The notes: generated by a model from the letters alone, not told the origin. 64,000 nucleotides of DNA from Catenibacillus scindens (GCF_014202115.1 NZ_JACHFW010000009.1:1-64000); one strand, 5' to 3'. Shown: positions 33,741 through 41,989, counted from the stretch's first letter. Program-made: numbers and translations.

Positions 33741-33977
33741 TTACTTATAGATTTTTTTGGATTTTGTAATAATGTCCAGCAAAGGTTCATGTAAAATATC
33801 TGACAATATCAGCAGGGATCCCATGGATGGGCGGCACATTTTTGTCTCCCACAAATGAATGGTGTTGGTGCTGACGCCAATGAGATTTGCCAGTTCCTGC
33901 TGAGTAATGTTGTTCCGGATACGGTACTCCTTTAACGAATAACCCAATTCCGTCATTTTATAAGTTTCTTCAATCAT
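33741..33977 (-). CDS. Small XRE-family regulator
   Basis: A 78-residue HTH_3 protein. The start is set at ATG 33977 (MIEETYKMTELGYSL) after GGAGGG; the longer open frame upstream overlaps the methyltransferase gene and has no site. The HTH is LKEYRIRNNITQQELANLIG, then VSTNTIHLWETKMCRPSMG. Only the DNA-binding domain is present, with no sensor. A palindrome TAATGCATTA at 34014-34023, flanked by TGTAAT/ATTACA-like half-sites upstream of the start, could be its own operator. No toxin gene accompanies it. Confidence 0.75.
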   Translation of the reverse strand: MIEETYKMTELGYSLKEYRIRNNITQQELANLIGVSTNTIHLWETKMCRPSMGSLLILSDILHEPLLDIITKSKKIYK

Positions 33978-34080
33978 ATCTTCAACTTCCCTCCATATGT
34001 AATATTGCTTTCCTAATGCATTACATATTTTAGCATAAACAGATTGAATTATTTGTCGTTTCAGCACGAGAAGCAAAATT

Positions 34081-34647
34081 TTATCGGATCCGGCAAAGGC
34101 AGTATAAAACCGGCGGACAATTGGCTCTGTTGTGGTTTTCCAGACGAAAGACTTCAAATTTTTTTCCGGGAAGCGTCCGCAACAATTCATCGACATTTTC
34201 CATTTCTTTCCTGCCACCCTCATGTCCCCAGTAAGCGAGAATGCAGCCCACACCGCCGATTTTTAAAGCCTCCAGACATTTTTTTACCGCCGGAATCGTT
34301 GTCGACGAATGAGTGATCACCGCCGGGTTCCCCGAAGGGAGATATCCAAGATTGAAGCAAAATCCGGCGATCTCCCCTTCCACATAGACATCCATCTGGT
34401 CATGGGATGTCAGATGGAGACAGGCCTGGTCAAGAAGGCCAGCCTGGCTGAGGCGCTCACGGGTATTCTCCAAAGCCTCCGGCTGTATATCAAAAGCGTG
34501 AACGCAGCCTTTAGGACCTACCAGCCGGCACAAAAATTCCGTGTCCAGACCGTTTCCGGCGGTGGCGTCCACAACGGTATCTCCCGGACATATATATTCC
34601 ATTAAGAGATCGTGATAGATCTCAACCATTCGCTTTCTAAAAAACAC
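34081..34647 (-). CDS. YtqB-type SAM-dependent methyltransferase
   Basis: A 188-residue Rossmann methyltransferase with a GTG start after GGAAAGGTGAGTCT. The SAM motif I is TVVDATAGNGLDTEFLC near 24-40. HAFDIQPEALENTRERL follows, then FNLGYLPSGNPAVIT in the position of the catalytic NPPY-like motif, and a C-terminal RANCPPVLYCLCRI. The family is annotated as putative rRNA methylase and includes B. subtilis YtqB; a tRNA modification role has been shown for relatives. The exact nucleotide target is not predicted here. Confidence 0.85.
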   Translation of the reverse strand: MFFRKRMVEIYHDLLMEYICPGDTVVDATAGNGLDTEFLCRLVGPKGCVHAFDIQPEALENTRERLSQAGLLDQACLHLTSHDQMDVYVEGEIAGFCFNLGYLPSGNPAVITHSSTTIPAVKKCLEALKIGGVGCILAYWGHEGGRKEMENVDELLRTLPGKKFEVFRLENHNRANCPPVLYCLCRIR

Positions 34648-34692
34648 AGACTCACCTTTCCTTTTTCAGCTCATGGCTAAATCAGAGGATAC

Positions 34693-34852
34693 AAAAGTTC
34701 AGCCCGCGCCATTGGCAAAGCCGCGCTTAAGCGCTGTCCGGCGGCTTACGCCGCTTCTTTGCTCATAATCGACGCTCTGCTCATCAGGAATAGGGCGGAC
34801 TGATCCGTATGGAAGCATAAATCAGCCGCATATTCCTGATGGCTGAACTTTT
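34693..34852. repeat. 160-bp structured intergenic element with 12-bp inverted ends
   Basis: AAAAGTTCAGCC and GGCTGAACTTTT are perfect inverted ends. Inside are GCCGCGCTTAAGCGC and GGCGGCTTACGCCGC, both able to form stems. It is the longest and best-ended member of the GGCTGAAY family. Confidence 0.75.
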
Positions 34853-34926
34853 TTAACAGATTTATTGTAGCAAATGAAAACGCCTCCGCATAGTATAAAT
34901 CAAAAGCAAATTCAGGAGGAATTTCA

Positions 34927-35148
34927 ATGAGTGATTTAGCGGCAACAAGCTGCTGCAACAATGATTGCGGATGTGGCGTTGATAATTATGGAGGCAACAA
35001 TTCTTGTTTATGGATCATCCTCCTTCTTTTCCTCTGCGGCGGATGCGGAAATGGCAGCAACTTCCTTAGCAGCGGTGATGACTGCAACTGTATTATCATC
35101 ATCTTGCTCCTTTTGTGCTGCTGCGGCGGTAACGGCCTCTGTGGCTGA
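34927..35148 (+). CDS. Cysteine- and glycine-rich small membrane peptide
   Basis: A 73-residue protein with 13 cysteines, starting after TTCAGGAGGAATTTCA. The layout is a polar Cys/Asn/Gly N-terminus (SCCNNDCGCG), a hydrophobic segment CLWIILLLFLCGGCG near 27-41, a polar loop GNGSNFLSSGDDCNC and a second hydrophobic segment ending LLLLCCCGGNGLCG. The two halves look like a duplicated Cys-hydrophobic-CGG unit. I do not recognise it. It might be a spore-coat or membrane peptide or bind metal. It has its own terminator and no partner gene. Confidence 0.7.
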   Translation: MSDLAATSCCNNDCGCGVDNYGGNNSCLWIILLLFLCGGCGNGSNFLSSGDDCNCIIIILLLLCCCGGNGLCG

Positions 35149-35175
35149 TCCACTGATCCCTCCGATCTGATCTGC

Positions 35176-35203
35176 GGCAGGGCCGGCTTTTGCCGGCCCT
35201 GCC
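35176..35203 (+). terminator. Terminator after the cysteine-rich peptide gene
   Basis: GGCAGGGCCGGC pairs perfectly with GCCGGCCCTGCC over TTTT, followed by ATCTTTCCC. Confidence 0.85.
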
Positions 35204-35305
35204 ATCTTTCCCTCTGCCGTCCTTTTTATTTTTTTCTTGACGTGTCCGCCATCAAATGTTTTAATAGATACATCACCACTTTAAAACGGCAAAGGAGATA
35301 TACCT

Positions 35306-35986
35306 ATGATCGGAACCATTGTAAACACATTGGCCATCACCGCCGGAAGTCTTTTCGGCGGACTTCTTAACAAAGGCATTCCAAAAAAATACGAAAATGC
35401 CATGCTGACAGCCTGCGGTTTGGCCGCTTTCGGCGTGGGGATCAACGCCATCGCTTCAAATATGCCGGACAGTCAGTATCCCGTCCTTTTTATTGTCAGC
35501 CTTGTCCTTGGCAGTCTGGCAGGAACATGGCTGCGCCTTGATGACCGTCTCAACGGTTTTATTGACCGCCACTCCAACGGAAAGCTGGGACAGGGCATTG
35601 TTACCGGCGTACTCATCTACTGTATCGGCTCCCTGTCCATCGTAGGCCCGGTTATGGCAGCCCTGAACCAGGATCATACCTTCCTGTTTACCAACGCCTC
35701 CCTGGATCTTGTGACCTCCACAGTTCTTGCCTCAGCCTACGGCATTGGCATGATTCTGTGCGCCGCTATTTTATTTTTGTGGCAGGGAAGCATCTATGTG
35801 CTGACAAAATATGTGTGGGCCGGTTTTTTTTCCGACGCCCTGGTCTGCGAGCTGTGTATTGTGGGCGGTTTCCTCATCGCCTGCACAGGTCTGGGCATTT
35901 TAAATATAAAAAAATTTAAAGTCCTGGACATGCTCCCCTCACTTCTTGTCCCTGTGATCTTTTTTATCCTGAGGATATTTTTTTAA
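35306..35986 (+). CDS. DUF554 family membrane protein
   Basis: A 226-residue protein with about seven hydrophobic segments. The start MIGTIVNTLAITAGSLFGGL and the motif GxxINxIAS, here AFGVGINAIASNM, are typical of DUF554 (YdfK/YqgA type), a family of uncharacterised transport-like proteins. A second conserved region is GVLIYCIGSLSIVGP near residue 101. The start follows AAAGGAGATATACCT. Function unknown. Confidence 0.88.
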   Translation: MIGTIVNTLAITAGSLFGGLLNKGIPKKYENAMLTACGLAAFGVGINAIASNMPDSQYPVLFIVSLVLGSLAGTWLRLDDRLNGFIDRHSNGKLGQGIVTGVLIYCIGSLSIVGPVMAALNQDHTFLFTNASLDLVTSTVLASAYGIGMILCAAILFLWQGSIYVLTKYVWAGFFSDALVCELCIVGGFLIACTGLGILNIKKFKVLDMLPSLLVPVIFFILRIFF

Positions 35987-36040
35987 TAGTATCACGCACA
36001 TACACGGCATTCTCATACATATACTATTAGTAATCATCCC

Positions 36041-36790
36041 ATGGTAAAGGATGTGATCGCCGTCCGTCAGCCACCGAAACTTACCCCATTTGACGAACAG
36101 ACCTTCGGAAATGTTTCTCAGATGATCAAGGCGTCTCTGCCATATATGAGCCGCCATTCTGCCAGGCCTATGGCCATGATGGCTCGATTCATGGAACTGC
36201 AAAATACCCTTCGGTATTTTCGCCATCCAGAGCCCATTCAGGCATGCGGGATCGGAACAAGACGCCCCACACCGGAGGAGATGCTTGGAGATCTTCGCAA
36301 ATACTGTGGGGGGAAGGAAGCTAAAACGATTGACAGTCTGCTAAACCTGCTGAGATTCGGTAAGTTATATGAAAAATTTAAAGATATGGAAAATAGCCCG
36401 GATGTTTTGCAGCATACCAGCCCCATGAATTCCGGCGGTACACAGACGTTTACCTCAAATCTCCACGGAGGTGATCCAATGCAGTCATCTTTTAACCCTG
36501 AACAATTGCTGAAAAATATAAATCCGGAGCTGCTGAAAAACTTTGATATGAACAAGTTTGGCCAGCTTATGGAGGCTGTAAACTCCGGGAACTTTCAAAA
36601 TTTCCAGGCTCAGCCCGCGCCTCCCAACTTTTCGGGGCAAAACCAAAACAGCGCACAAAAAAATCCGGCGCCCCAAAACCAGACTTCTCAAAATCCGCCC
36701 CCGTCAGGATTTGATGAGGAACGTTTAAAAGCCCTTTTAACGCCGGAACAGCTTAAATTGTACGAATCATTAAAACGGTCTATGACATAA
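36041..36790 (+). CDS. Unrecognised protein with Gln/Pro/Asn-rich linker
   Basis: A 249-residue protein. Residues 1-120 form a helical N-terminal domain (FDEQTFGNVSQMIKASLPYM, EMLGDLRKYCGGKEAKTIDS). Two similar helical segments follow (FNPEQLLKNINPELLKNFD and RLKALLTPEQLKLYESLKRS) around a disordered QNQNSAQKNPAPQNQ linker. The N-terminal part resembles uncharacterised proteins of sporulating Clostridia in style, but I cannot name the family. No clear ribosome site precedes ATG 36041, so the start is unsure. There are no membrane segments or signal peptide. Confidence 0.6.
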   Translation: MVKDVIAVRQPPKLTPFDEQTFGNVSQMIKASLPYMSRHSARPMAMMARFMELQNTLRYFRHPEPIQACGIGTRRPTPEEMLGDLRKYCGGKEAKTIDSLLNLLRFGKLYEKFKDMENSPDVLQHTSPMNSGGTQTFTSNLHGGDPMQSSFNPEQLLKNINPELLKNFDMNKFGQLMEAVNSGNFQNFQAQPAPPNFSGQNQNSAQKNPAPQNQTSQNPPPSGFDEERLKALLTPEQLKLYESLKRSMT

Positions 36791-36798
36791 TCCGGTTA

Positions 36799-36832
36799 AG
36801 GGATGGATCTGCGTTTTGCCTGATCCATCCCT
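36799..36832. terminator. Terminator between converging genes
   Basis: AGGGATGGATC pairs perfectly with GATCCATCCCT over 12 bases, with CCTTTTTAATC after it. Confidence 0.85.
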
Positions 36833-36837
36833 CCTTT

Positions 36838-37071
36838 TTAATCTTTAAACTCGCAGTGAACCGTCCACAGACTTTCCAGATCATCAATCTGAGTGACGAC
36901 GCCGTGAAAATCATTAAGCTTATCTTTTGCGGGAATATTGCCGGACATGGCCACTGCCGGATGAATTGTATAATAGTACATCGTCCCCTGAAGAGTCTTT
37001 AAAACCGATTCCCGGACTTCAACCTCATCTCCGACTTTCACAAGCCCCGGCCGTTCCATACGAAATTCCAT
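36838..37071 (-). CDS. Small conserved-looking protein of unknown function
   Basis: A 77-residue protein taken from ATG 37071 (MEFRMERPGLVKVGDEVEV). The longer frame upstream is hydrophobic-basic and lacks a site. The N-terminal half reads like a small beta barrel (VKVGDEVEVRESVLKTLQG), followed by MYYYTIHPAVAMSGNIPAKD and the acidic end FHGVVTQIDDLESLWTVHCEF. The ribosome site is weak (GGTGAAACAT). No family is recognised. Confidence 0.5.
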   Translation of the reverse strand: MEFRMERPGLVKVGDEVEVRESVLKTLQGTMYYYTIHPAVAMSGNIPAKDKLNDFHGVVTQIDDLESLWTVHCEFKD

Positions 37072-37288
37072 ATGTTTCACCAGTTTCCCTCTCTTTCTGT
37101 AAAAATTCCGCCTGTCGCTGCAAAATAAAAGCAGGCACTTTATAATGACTTTATGTAACAAGTGCAGGCCGACGAGAAAAAGCAGGCAAAAACGGACGTT
37201 AATCTTGCTTAAAAGCACGATTTTATTATGACAGGGAGTGCCCGGCAAGGGGCAGCTCCCCATCCCTCAGTACAACACCGCTCCGGCA

Positions 37289-39700
37289 TTATTTCATCAC
37301 AATATTCACGATTTTTCCCGGAACATAAATCTCTTTCACAATATTTCCTGTGAGCTTCGCGCTTACCGCTTCTTTGGCCGCAGCGATGGCGTCCTCTTTC
37401 CCGATATTGGCGGAGAGCTGGATCACCGCCCGGACTTTACCGTTGATCTGCACAGCCACATTGACTTCGTCATCTTTCATAGCATCCTCGTCAGCCTCCG
37501 GCCACTGATTGTCAAAGACGCTGCCCGAATGTCCAAGCTGTTCCCACAGCTCCTCGCCAAGGTGAGGTGCAAAAGGCGCGATGAGAATAGTGGCAGTTTC
37601 CAGAGTTTCTTTGTCAATACCGCCTTCTTTTTTCGCCAGATCAGTCAGCTTGTTGGTATATTCCATAAAGCCGGAAACAACCGTATTTAAACTAAACTGC
37701 TCCAGACGGGTGGAAATATCGTAGGTCATCTTGTGGCGGAGCTTGATCATATTTTTTGAAGGCTCCACATTTTTATCTTTGTTGTCCATGACCATATTCC
37801 AGTAGCGGTTGATAAAACGGTAAACGCCCTCGATTCCCCGGTCATCCCACTCGGAATCCAGTTCCGGCGGACCTACAAACAATTCATAAAGTCTCAGGGA
37901 ATCGCAGCCGTAATCCCTCACAAGGTCATCAGGAGAAATCACATTGCCCTTGGACTTGCTCATTTTAATACCGTTCTTACCGGTGATCATACCCTGGTTG
38001 AACAGTTTGATAAATGGCTCGTCAAAGTCGATCACACCGATATCATGAAGGAATTTTGTATAAAATCTGGAATAAAGAAGGTGAAGTACCGCATGTTCCA
38101 CACCGCCGATATACATATCTACCGGAAGATACTTGTCCGCCTTCTCTCTGGACACAAGTTCTTTGTCATTTTTGCTGTCCACATACCGGAGAAAATACCA
38201 GGATGATCCTGCCCACTGAGGCATAGTGTTTGTCTCTCTCTTGGCAGGTCCGCCGCAGCATGGGCATGTTGTGTTGACCCACTCGTCGATAGCTGCCAGA
38301 GGCGATTCGCCGGTACCGGTAGGCTGATAGCTCTCCACTTCCGGAAGCAGGAGCGGAAGCTGATCTTCCGGCACGGGAACGCAGCCGCACTTTGGACAGT
38401 GTACAATAGGAATCGGCTCACCCCAGTAGCGCTGACGGGAGAACACCCAGTCCCGGAGTTTGTAATTGGTTGTCTTTTTGCCGATGCCCATTTTTTCAAT
38501 AATCTCCGGAGCTTCTTTCTTCAGCACAGCGGAATCCATACCTGTCCATTCTCCGGAATTGATGACAATACCAGATTCTGTGTAAGCCTGAGTCAGATTT
38601 GGATTTTCCTTGCCGTCAGGTGAGATCACCTGGACAATGGGAATATTAAACTTAGTGGCAAATTCAAAGTCACGGTCATCATGGGCCGGAACACACATAA
38701 TAGCTCCTGTGCCGTAATCTGCCAGCACATAATCGGACAGCCAGATAGGCACTTTTGCCCCGTTTAACGGATTAATGGCATAGCTTCCGGTAAACACGCC
38801 GGTCTTTTCCTTGTCCTGAAGGCGGTCTACAGATGATTTTAAAGATGTCTGATAAATGTAATCTTCCACGGCCTGGCGGGTTTCATCTGTGGCAAGAGAT
38901 TTTGCCAGAGCGTGTTCCGGCGCAAGTACCATAAAAGTAGCGCCGTAAAGAGTATCCGGACGGGTGGTGTACACAGTGATCTTTTCATCCCGCCCGTCCA
39001 CAGCAAAATCAATTTCAGCGCCGTAGGACTTTCCGATCCAGTCGGTCTGCATCTTTTTAACTTTTGCCGGCCAGTCCAGTTTATCCAGATCATTTAAGAG
39101 ACGATCCGCGTATTTAGTAATTTTAAGCATCCACTGTTTCAGATTCTTCTTTGTTACATCCGCGCCGCACCGCTCGCACTTGCCGTTAACGACTTCCTCA
39201 TTGGCAAGACCTGTCTTACAGGACGGACACCAGTTAATAGGCATCTCCTTTTCATAAGCCAGCCCGGCTTTAAACATTTTTACAAAAATCCACTGAGTCC
39301 ATTTATAGAACTTAGGGTCAGTTGTGTTCACTTCCATATCCCAGTCATATACTGCGGCGATCTCCTGGATCTGACGTTTAATATTAGCAATGTTCTCCGC
39401 TGTGGATTTTTCCGGATGAACGCCCATTTTAATGGCATAATTTTCAGCAGGAAGGCCGAAAGCGTCCCATCCCATGGGATGGATCACATAATAACCATTT
39501 AATATTTTATAACGACTCCATACGTCGGAGATGACATAGCCTCTCCAATGGCCTACATGAAGGCCGTTTCCCGATGGATAGGGAAACATATCCAGACAGT
39601 AATATTTGGGTTTCTTCCCATCATTTACATTAATGGGATTCTTTTCCCAGTGATCACGCCATTTTTTTTCAATCACTTTATGATTGTATGATTTTGCCAT
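37289..39700 (-). CDS. leuS: Leucyl-tRNA synthetase
   Basis: An 803-residue class I synthetase. The HIGH motif reads PYPSGNGLHVGHWRGY near residue 42, the KMSKS motif is GIKMSKSKGN near 577, and a zinc-type insertion has CPSCKTGLANEEV...CERCG near 160-185. The CP1 editing domain shows the TTRPDTLYGATFMVLAP signature. Bacterial-type length. It is preceded by a Leu-specific T-box leader and a 119-bp tandem repeat. It charges tRNA-Leu in the cytosol. Confidence 0.96.
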   Translation of the reverse strand: MAKSYNHKVIEKKWRDHWEKNPINVNDGKKPKYYCLDMFPYPSGNGLHVGHWRGYVISDVWSRYKILNGYYVIHPMGWDAFGLPAENYAIKMGVHPEKSTAENIANIKRQIQEIAAVYDWDMEVNTTDPKFYKWTQWIFVKMFKAGLAYEKEMPINWCPSCKTGLANEEVVNGKCERCGADVTKKNLKQWMLKITKYADRLLNDLDKLDWPAKVKKMQTDWIGKSYGAEIDFAVDGRDEKITVYTTRPDTLYGATFMVLAPEHALAKSLATDETRQAVEDYIYQTSLKSSVDRLQDKEKTGVFTGSYAINPLNGAKVPIWLSDYVLADYGTGAIMCVPAHDDRDFEFATKFNIPIVQVISPDGKENPNLTQAYTESGIVINSGEWTGMDSAVLKKEAPEIIEKMGIGKKTTNYKLRDWVFSRQRYWGEPIPIVHCPKCGCVPVPEDQLPLLLPEVESYQPTGTGESPLAAIDEWVNTTCPCCGGPAKRETNTMPQWAGSSWYFLRYVDSKNDKELVSREKADKYLPVDMYIGGVEHAVLHLLYSRFYTKFLHDIGVIDFDEPFIKLFNQGMITGKNGIKMSKSKGNVISPDDLVRDYGCDSLRLYELFVGPPELDSEWDDRGIEGVYRFINRYWNMVMDNKDKNVEPSKNMIKLRHKMTYDISTRLEQFSLNTVVSGFMEYTNKLTDLAKKEGGIDKETLETATILIAPFAPHLGEELWEQLGHSGSVFDNQWPEADEDAMKDDEVNVAVQINGKVRAVIQLSANIGKEDAIAAAKEAVSAKLTGNIVKEIYVPGKIVNIVMK

Positions 39701-39738
39701 GATTATTTTCCTTTCTTAAATTATTCCTTCGCTAAGTA

Positions 39739-39945
39739 CCTTCGGCTGCTGCCTTCCTCGGTAAGGGTCGCGATGTGCGTTTTCACTAAACTCAGCCTTC
39801 GCCCTTAGGCTCGGCTTCGTTAAGTGTCTTGAAGTAACATCGCTCCACTAACCTCCCCTTCGGCTGTTGCCTTGCCTCGGTAAGGGTCGCGATGTGCGTT
39901 TTCACTAAACTCAGCCTTCGCCCTTAGGCTCGGCTTCGTTAAGTG
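39739..39945. repeat. Tandem repeat, two copies at 119-bp spacing, in the leuS leader
   Basis: Copy 1 covers 39739-39826 and copy 2 covers 39857-39945. They are identical for 71 bases (39756-39826 against 39875-39945) and nearly so before that. Each holds an imperfect stem (CACTAAACTCAGCC against GGCTCGGCTTCGTTAAGTG). They lie between the T-box terminator and the leuS start, so the region is transcribed when leuS is on. No reading frame is shared. Confidence 0.85.
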
Positions 39946-39954
39946 AAAACAGCA

Positions 39955-40313
39955 AAATCCCCTTTTGTCTCTGGGACTGTCTCAGAGACGAAAGGGGATT
40001 GTTTTCTATCATTGTCCCGTTTCCGCGGTACCACTCTGTTTCGTCTTATATTTATATTTGGAAAAGTCTGCAGTGAGAGACTTTTACCACAACAAAATAT
40101 AGGGCGCACTTTAAAATCTATAACGGTGATCTGCCGTTTTAAGCTACCCATGAGCGATAATCATTCCCCAGGAAATCTTTTTCGCCACTTCACTTAAAAA
40201 ACTCTGAGGCGAGTTGGGAGCTTTCTCATGCTGTCTCGCATCACCCGGCAGCTTTCTGAAATGAGGACTGCTCTTAATACTCCTCTTCACGGTCTTTTTA
40301 AATATTTAAGCCA
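39955..40313 (-). promoter_or_regulatory. T-box riboswitch, leucine, controlling leuS
   Basis: The minus-strand leader contains the T-box motif AGAGTGGTACCGCGG (40038-40023), which forms the antiterminator. Terminator arms at 39955-40000 (AATCCCCTTT...GTCTCTG / CAGAGAC...AAAGGGGATT) are followed by TTTTGC. Stem I has the AGTA bulge (GAGGAGTA), the distal CAGAAAGCTGCCGG loop, and on its 3' side AACTCGCCTC. The specifier is read as CTC (complement of 40211-40213), a leucine codon, since GAGG pairs with the CCTC that follows. Uncharged tRNA-Leu should prevent termination. Confidence 0.93.
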
Positions 40314-40319
40314 CAGCTT

Positions 40320-40347
40320 ATTTTATCATATTGTCCGCCTTTGTCAA
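40320..40347 (-). promoter_or_regulatory. Promoter of the T-box-leuS transcript
   Basis: On the minus strand TTGACA (40347-40342) and TAAAAT (40325-40320) are 16 bases apart, and transcription would begin near 40313, just before stem I. Confidence 0.8.
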
Positions 40348-40399
40348 GGTCTGAGTTTGAGTTTGCATCTCAAGAACCATTCACTGCTATTCACGGGCA

Positions 40400-40490
40400 G
40401 CCGGAAACACCTGCTGTTTCCGGCGAAAAAAAGTGATTCAGGAGTGCGCTTAAACCATTCGCGCAGCGAATTTTTCATGGTTTAAGCGCA
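40400..40490. repeat. Pair of strong inverted repeats upstream of leuS
   Basis: GCCGGAAACA pairs with TGTTTCCGGC (40400-40424), followed by GAAAAAAAG. TGCGCTTAAACCA pairs with TGGTTTAAGCGCA (40445-40490), with a nested TTCGC/GCGAA stem inside. A third stem GTTCATTTCGTGAAC is at 40498-40512. Some may terminate the 40528-41055 gene, which reads in this direction. Confidence 0.7.
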
Positions 40491-40527
40491 AGGTACTGTT
40501 CATTTCGTGAACAACAGTAATAACAGT

Positions 40528-41055
40528 TCAGCCCGTATATTTTCCGGAGTTTTCCGAAGCCTTGATAAACAGGGCCGCCGGACTGCGTCCCCAGGCTTTT
40601 ACCAGTGCCTCATTGACCATAGTTTTTGTCATACCATCATGGATATACAACACCATGACGCTGTAATCGTCAACTTTTCGTCCCAGGACTCCTTCCATGA
40701 TCCCCTGGCTTCGTTCTACGTCCAGAAGCTTTGTGTAAAGAAGCTCGCCGGCCCGGTTAAAATCTTTGTATTTGGACAGATCATGATTGAGGATAAGAGC
40801 ATCAAACAGAGCGTACTCGATCTCAAAAGCTAGTGCCTCGGCGTAAGTATCCGCCTGTGTCTCTTTGTTGGTCTCGAAATCTTCATAAGGCCCTTCTGCC
40901 GGAACTGTCCGATCCATATTAAAATCTTTATTCACAATATGGATCACAGGAGACCGGGGACTGCCCGACGCTTCCACACGGGTCACTCCAAATCTCCTGG
41001 CAACCATCGCATCTGTTTTTTTGGCAATATACTCCGCAAATTCCCAGATTGTCAC
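40528..41055 (-). CDS. Unrecognised 175-residue cytosolic protein
   Basis: A GTG start follows GGAAAGGAAAAGATTATT. The protein is acidic and helical, opening MTIWEFAEYIAKKTDAMVAR; later parts are ADTYAEALAFEIEYALFDAL and the C-terminal DGMTKTMVNEALVKAWGRSP. There is no signal peptide, membrane span or known catalytic motif. I cannot assign a family. Its stop codon lies in a TAACAGTTCAGCCC sequence that resembles an end of the dispersed GGCTGAAY elements. It is divergent from the Fic-like gene. Confidence 0.6.
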   Translation of the reverse strand: MTIWEFAEYIAKKTDAMVARRFGVTRVEASGSPRSPVIHIVNKDFNMDRTVPAEGPYEDFETNKETQADTYAEALAFEIEYALFDALILNHDLSKYKDFNRAGELLYTKLLDVERSQGIMEGVLGRKVDDYSVMVLYIHDGMTKTMVNEALVKAWGRSPAALFIKASENSGKYTG

Positions 41056-41264
41056 AATAATCTTTTCCTTTCCCTTTGATTATCGGTTTATTTTATCATC
41101 TTTACTGGCCAAAAGCAAGAAAAAGGGTTGTCATGCATCCTTTTTTCATGTTAGCATAGATGCAACAAAGAAACAGCGCCGCAGGAGAAAGCACTTGAAT
41201 ACTCCCCTGCCGGCGCTGCCGACTGCAGCCAGCGAATAAATTGATACCTTCAGAAAGGAATACT

Positions 41265-41756
41265 ATGAGCCAATTAAAAGATTATTTAGAAATTATTGAT
41301 TTTCAGCAAAAAGAGTTCCTCAAACAGGAGTCTCCGATGAATGCGGACCATATTAAAGAACTTTACAAAGAAATCGCCAAAGAGCAGGCGCCGGCCTGGA
41401 GAATCCATGACCTTCCCCCGGTGCCTGGCAATCGTTTTCCCTCTCCCAGGGATATCCCCCATCTCATGGAACACTTTGCCAGCCAGATTCAGTATTCAAA
41501 AGGGGCTCTCCACCCGGTGGAACTTGGCGCTATGGCCTATAAGCGAATCGTGGACATCGCCCCTTTTGACGCAGACAATGAAAAGCTGGCCCAGGCAGTC
41601 ATGAACCAACTTCTGTCCGGCGCCGGTTATCCAGTCCTCTCACTGCCCCTCTGTGACCAGGAAGGCTATGATGAGGCGCTCCTTTCGTCACGTTTAAAAA
41701 AAGATATGGACATCTTCTCAGAATTTGCGGCAAAGATTTTGGCAAAGAGCATTTGA
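41265..41756 (+). CDS. Fic-fold protein with degenerate active-site motif
   Basis: A 163-residue protein starting at ATG 41265 after GAAAGGAATACT. The C-terminal half follows the Fic core: IPHLMEHFASQI, HPVELGAMAYKRIVDIAPF and then AQAVMNQLLSGAGYPVLSL, which correspond to the helix, the catalytic-loop region and the GR-x-LMN-x-LLxxAGYP helix. In active Fic AMP-transferases the loop is HPFx(D/E)GNGR; here residues 99-107 read APFDADNEK, so the catalytic His, both glycines and the Arg are lost. Catalytic AMPylation is therefore unlikely. It could be a pseudoenzyme or a decayed gene, but the frame is intact. No antitoxin is adjacent. Confidence 0.75.
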   Translation: MSQLKDYLEIIDFQQKEFLKQESPMNADHIKELYKEIAKEQAPAWRIHDLPPVPGNRFPSPRDIPHLMEHFASQIQYSKGALHPVELGAMAYKRIVDIAPFDADNEKLAQAVMNQLLSGAGYPVLSLPLCDQEGYDEALLSSRLKKDMDIFSEFAAKILAKSI

Positions 41757-41773
41757 ACCATGCAGTAGAGCGT

Positions 41774-41955
41774 GTTGCTGTTCACAGATAAGTCAGTTAG
41801 TCAAAAGTCAAAATCCGGAGGAAAAATACAGTTTTACAGATGTAACCAGACATTTTCCTGTCAGGATCCGTACAATTTTCCTTGAGTTGGACCCTGTCAC
41901 AGGATCATTTTATTATCTTAACGAACTGACATTGGTTCACAGAGTAAACAGTAAC
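41774..41955. mobile_element. Possible small MITE-like remnant
   Basis: The left end GTTGCTGTTCACAG resembles the IS4-family terminus GTTACTATTCACAG in this window at 12 of 14 bases. The right end reads TGACATTGG...CAGTAAC, again similar to the IS right terminus (TGACATTGG...TAGTAAC) with an insertion. The interior holds no gene, only CCTGTCAGGATC and CCTGTCACAGGATC stretches. It could be a non-autonomous relative. The similarity was judged by eye and is short. Confidence 0.3.
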
Positions 41956-41989
41956 ACGCACTCCCCCAGGCCAGAGGGCCAAATTGCCC

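Noticed and set aside
33741-34253. A 170-codon version of the XRE regulator
   Set aside because: The first 92 codons overlap the methyltransferase gene in another frame and only the shorter version has a ribosome site.
40391-40527. CRISPR-like array of spaced repeats
   Set aside because: The inverted repeats differ from one another and there are no regularly spaced direct repeats. No CRISPR array is visible anywhere in the window.
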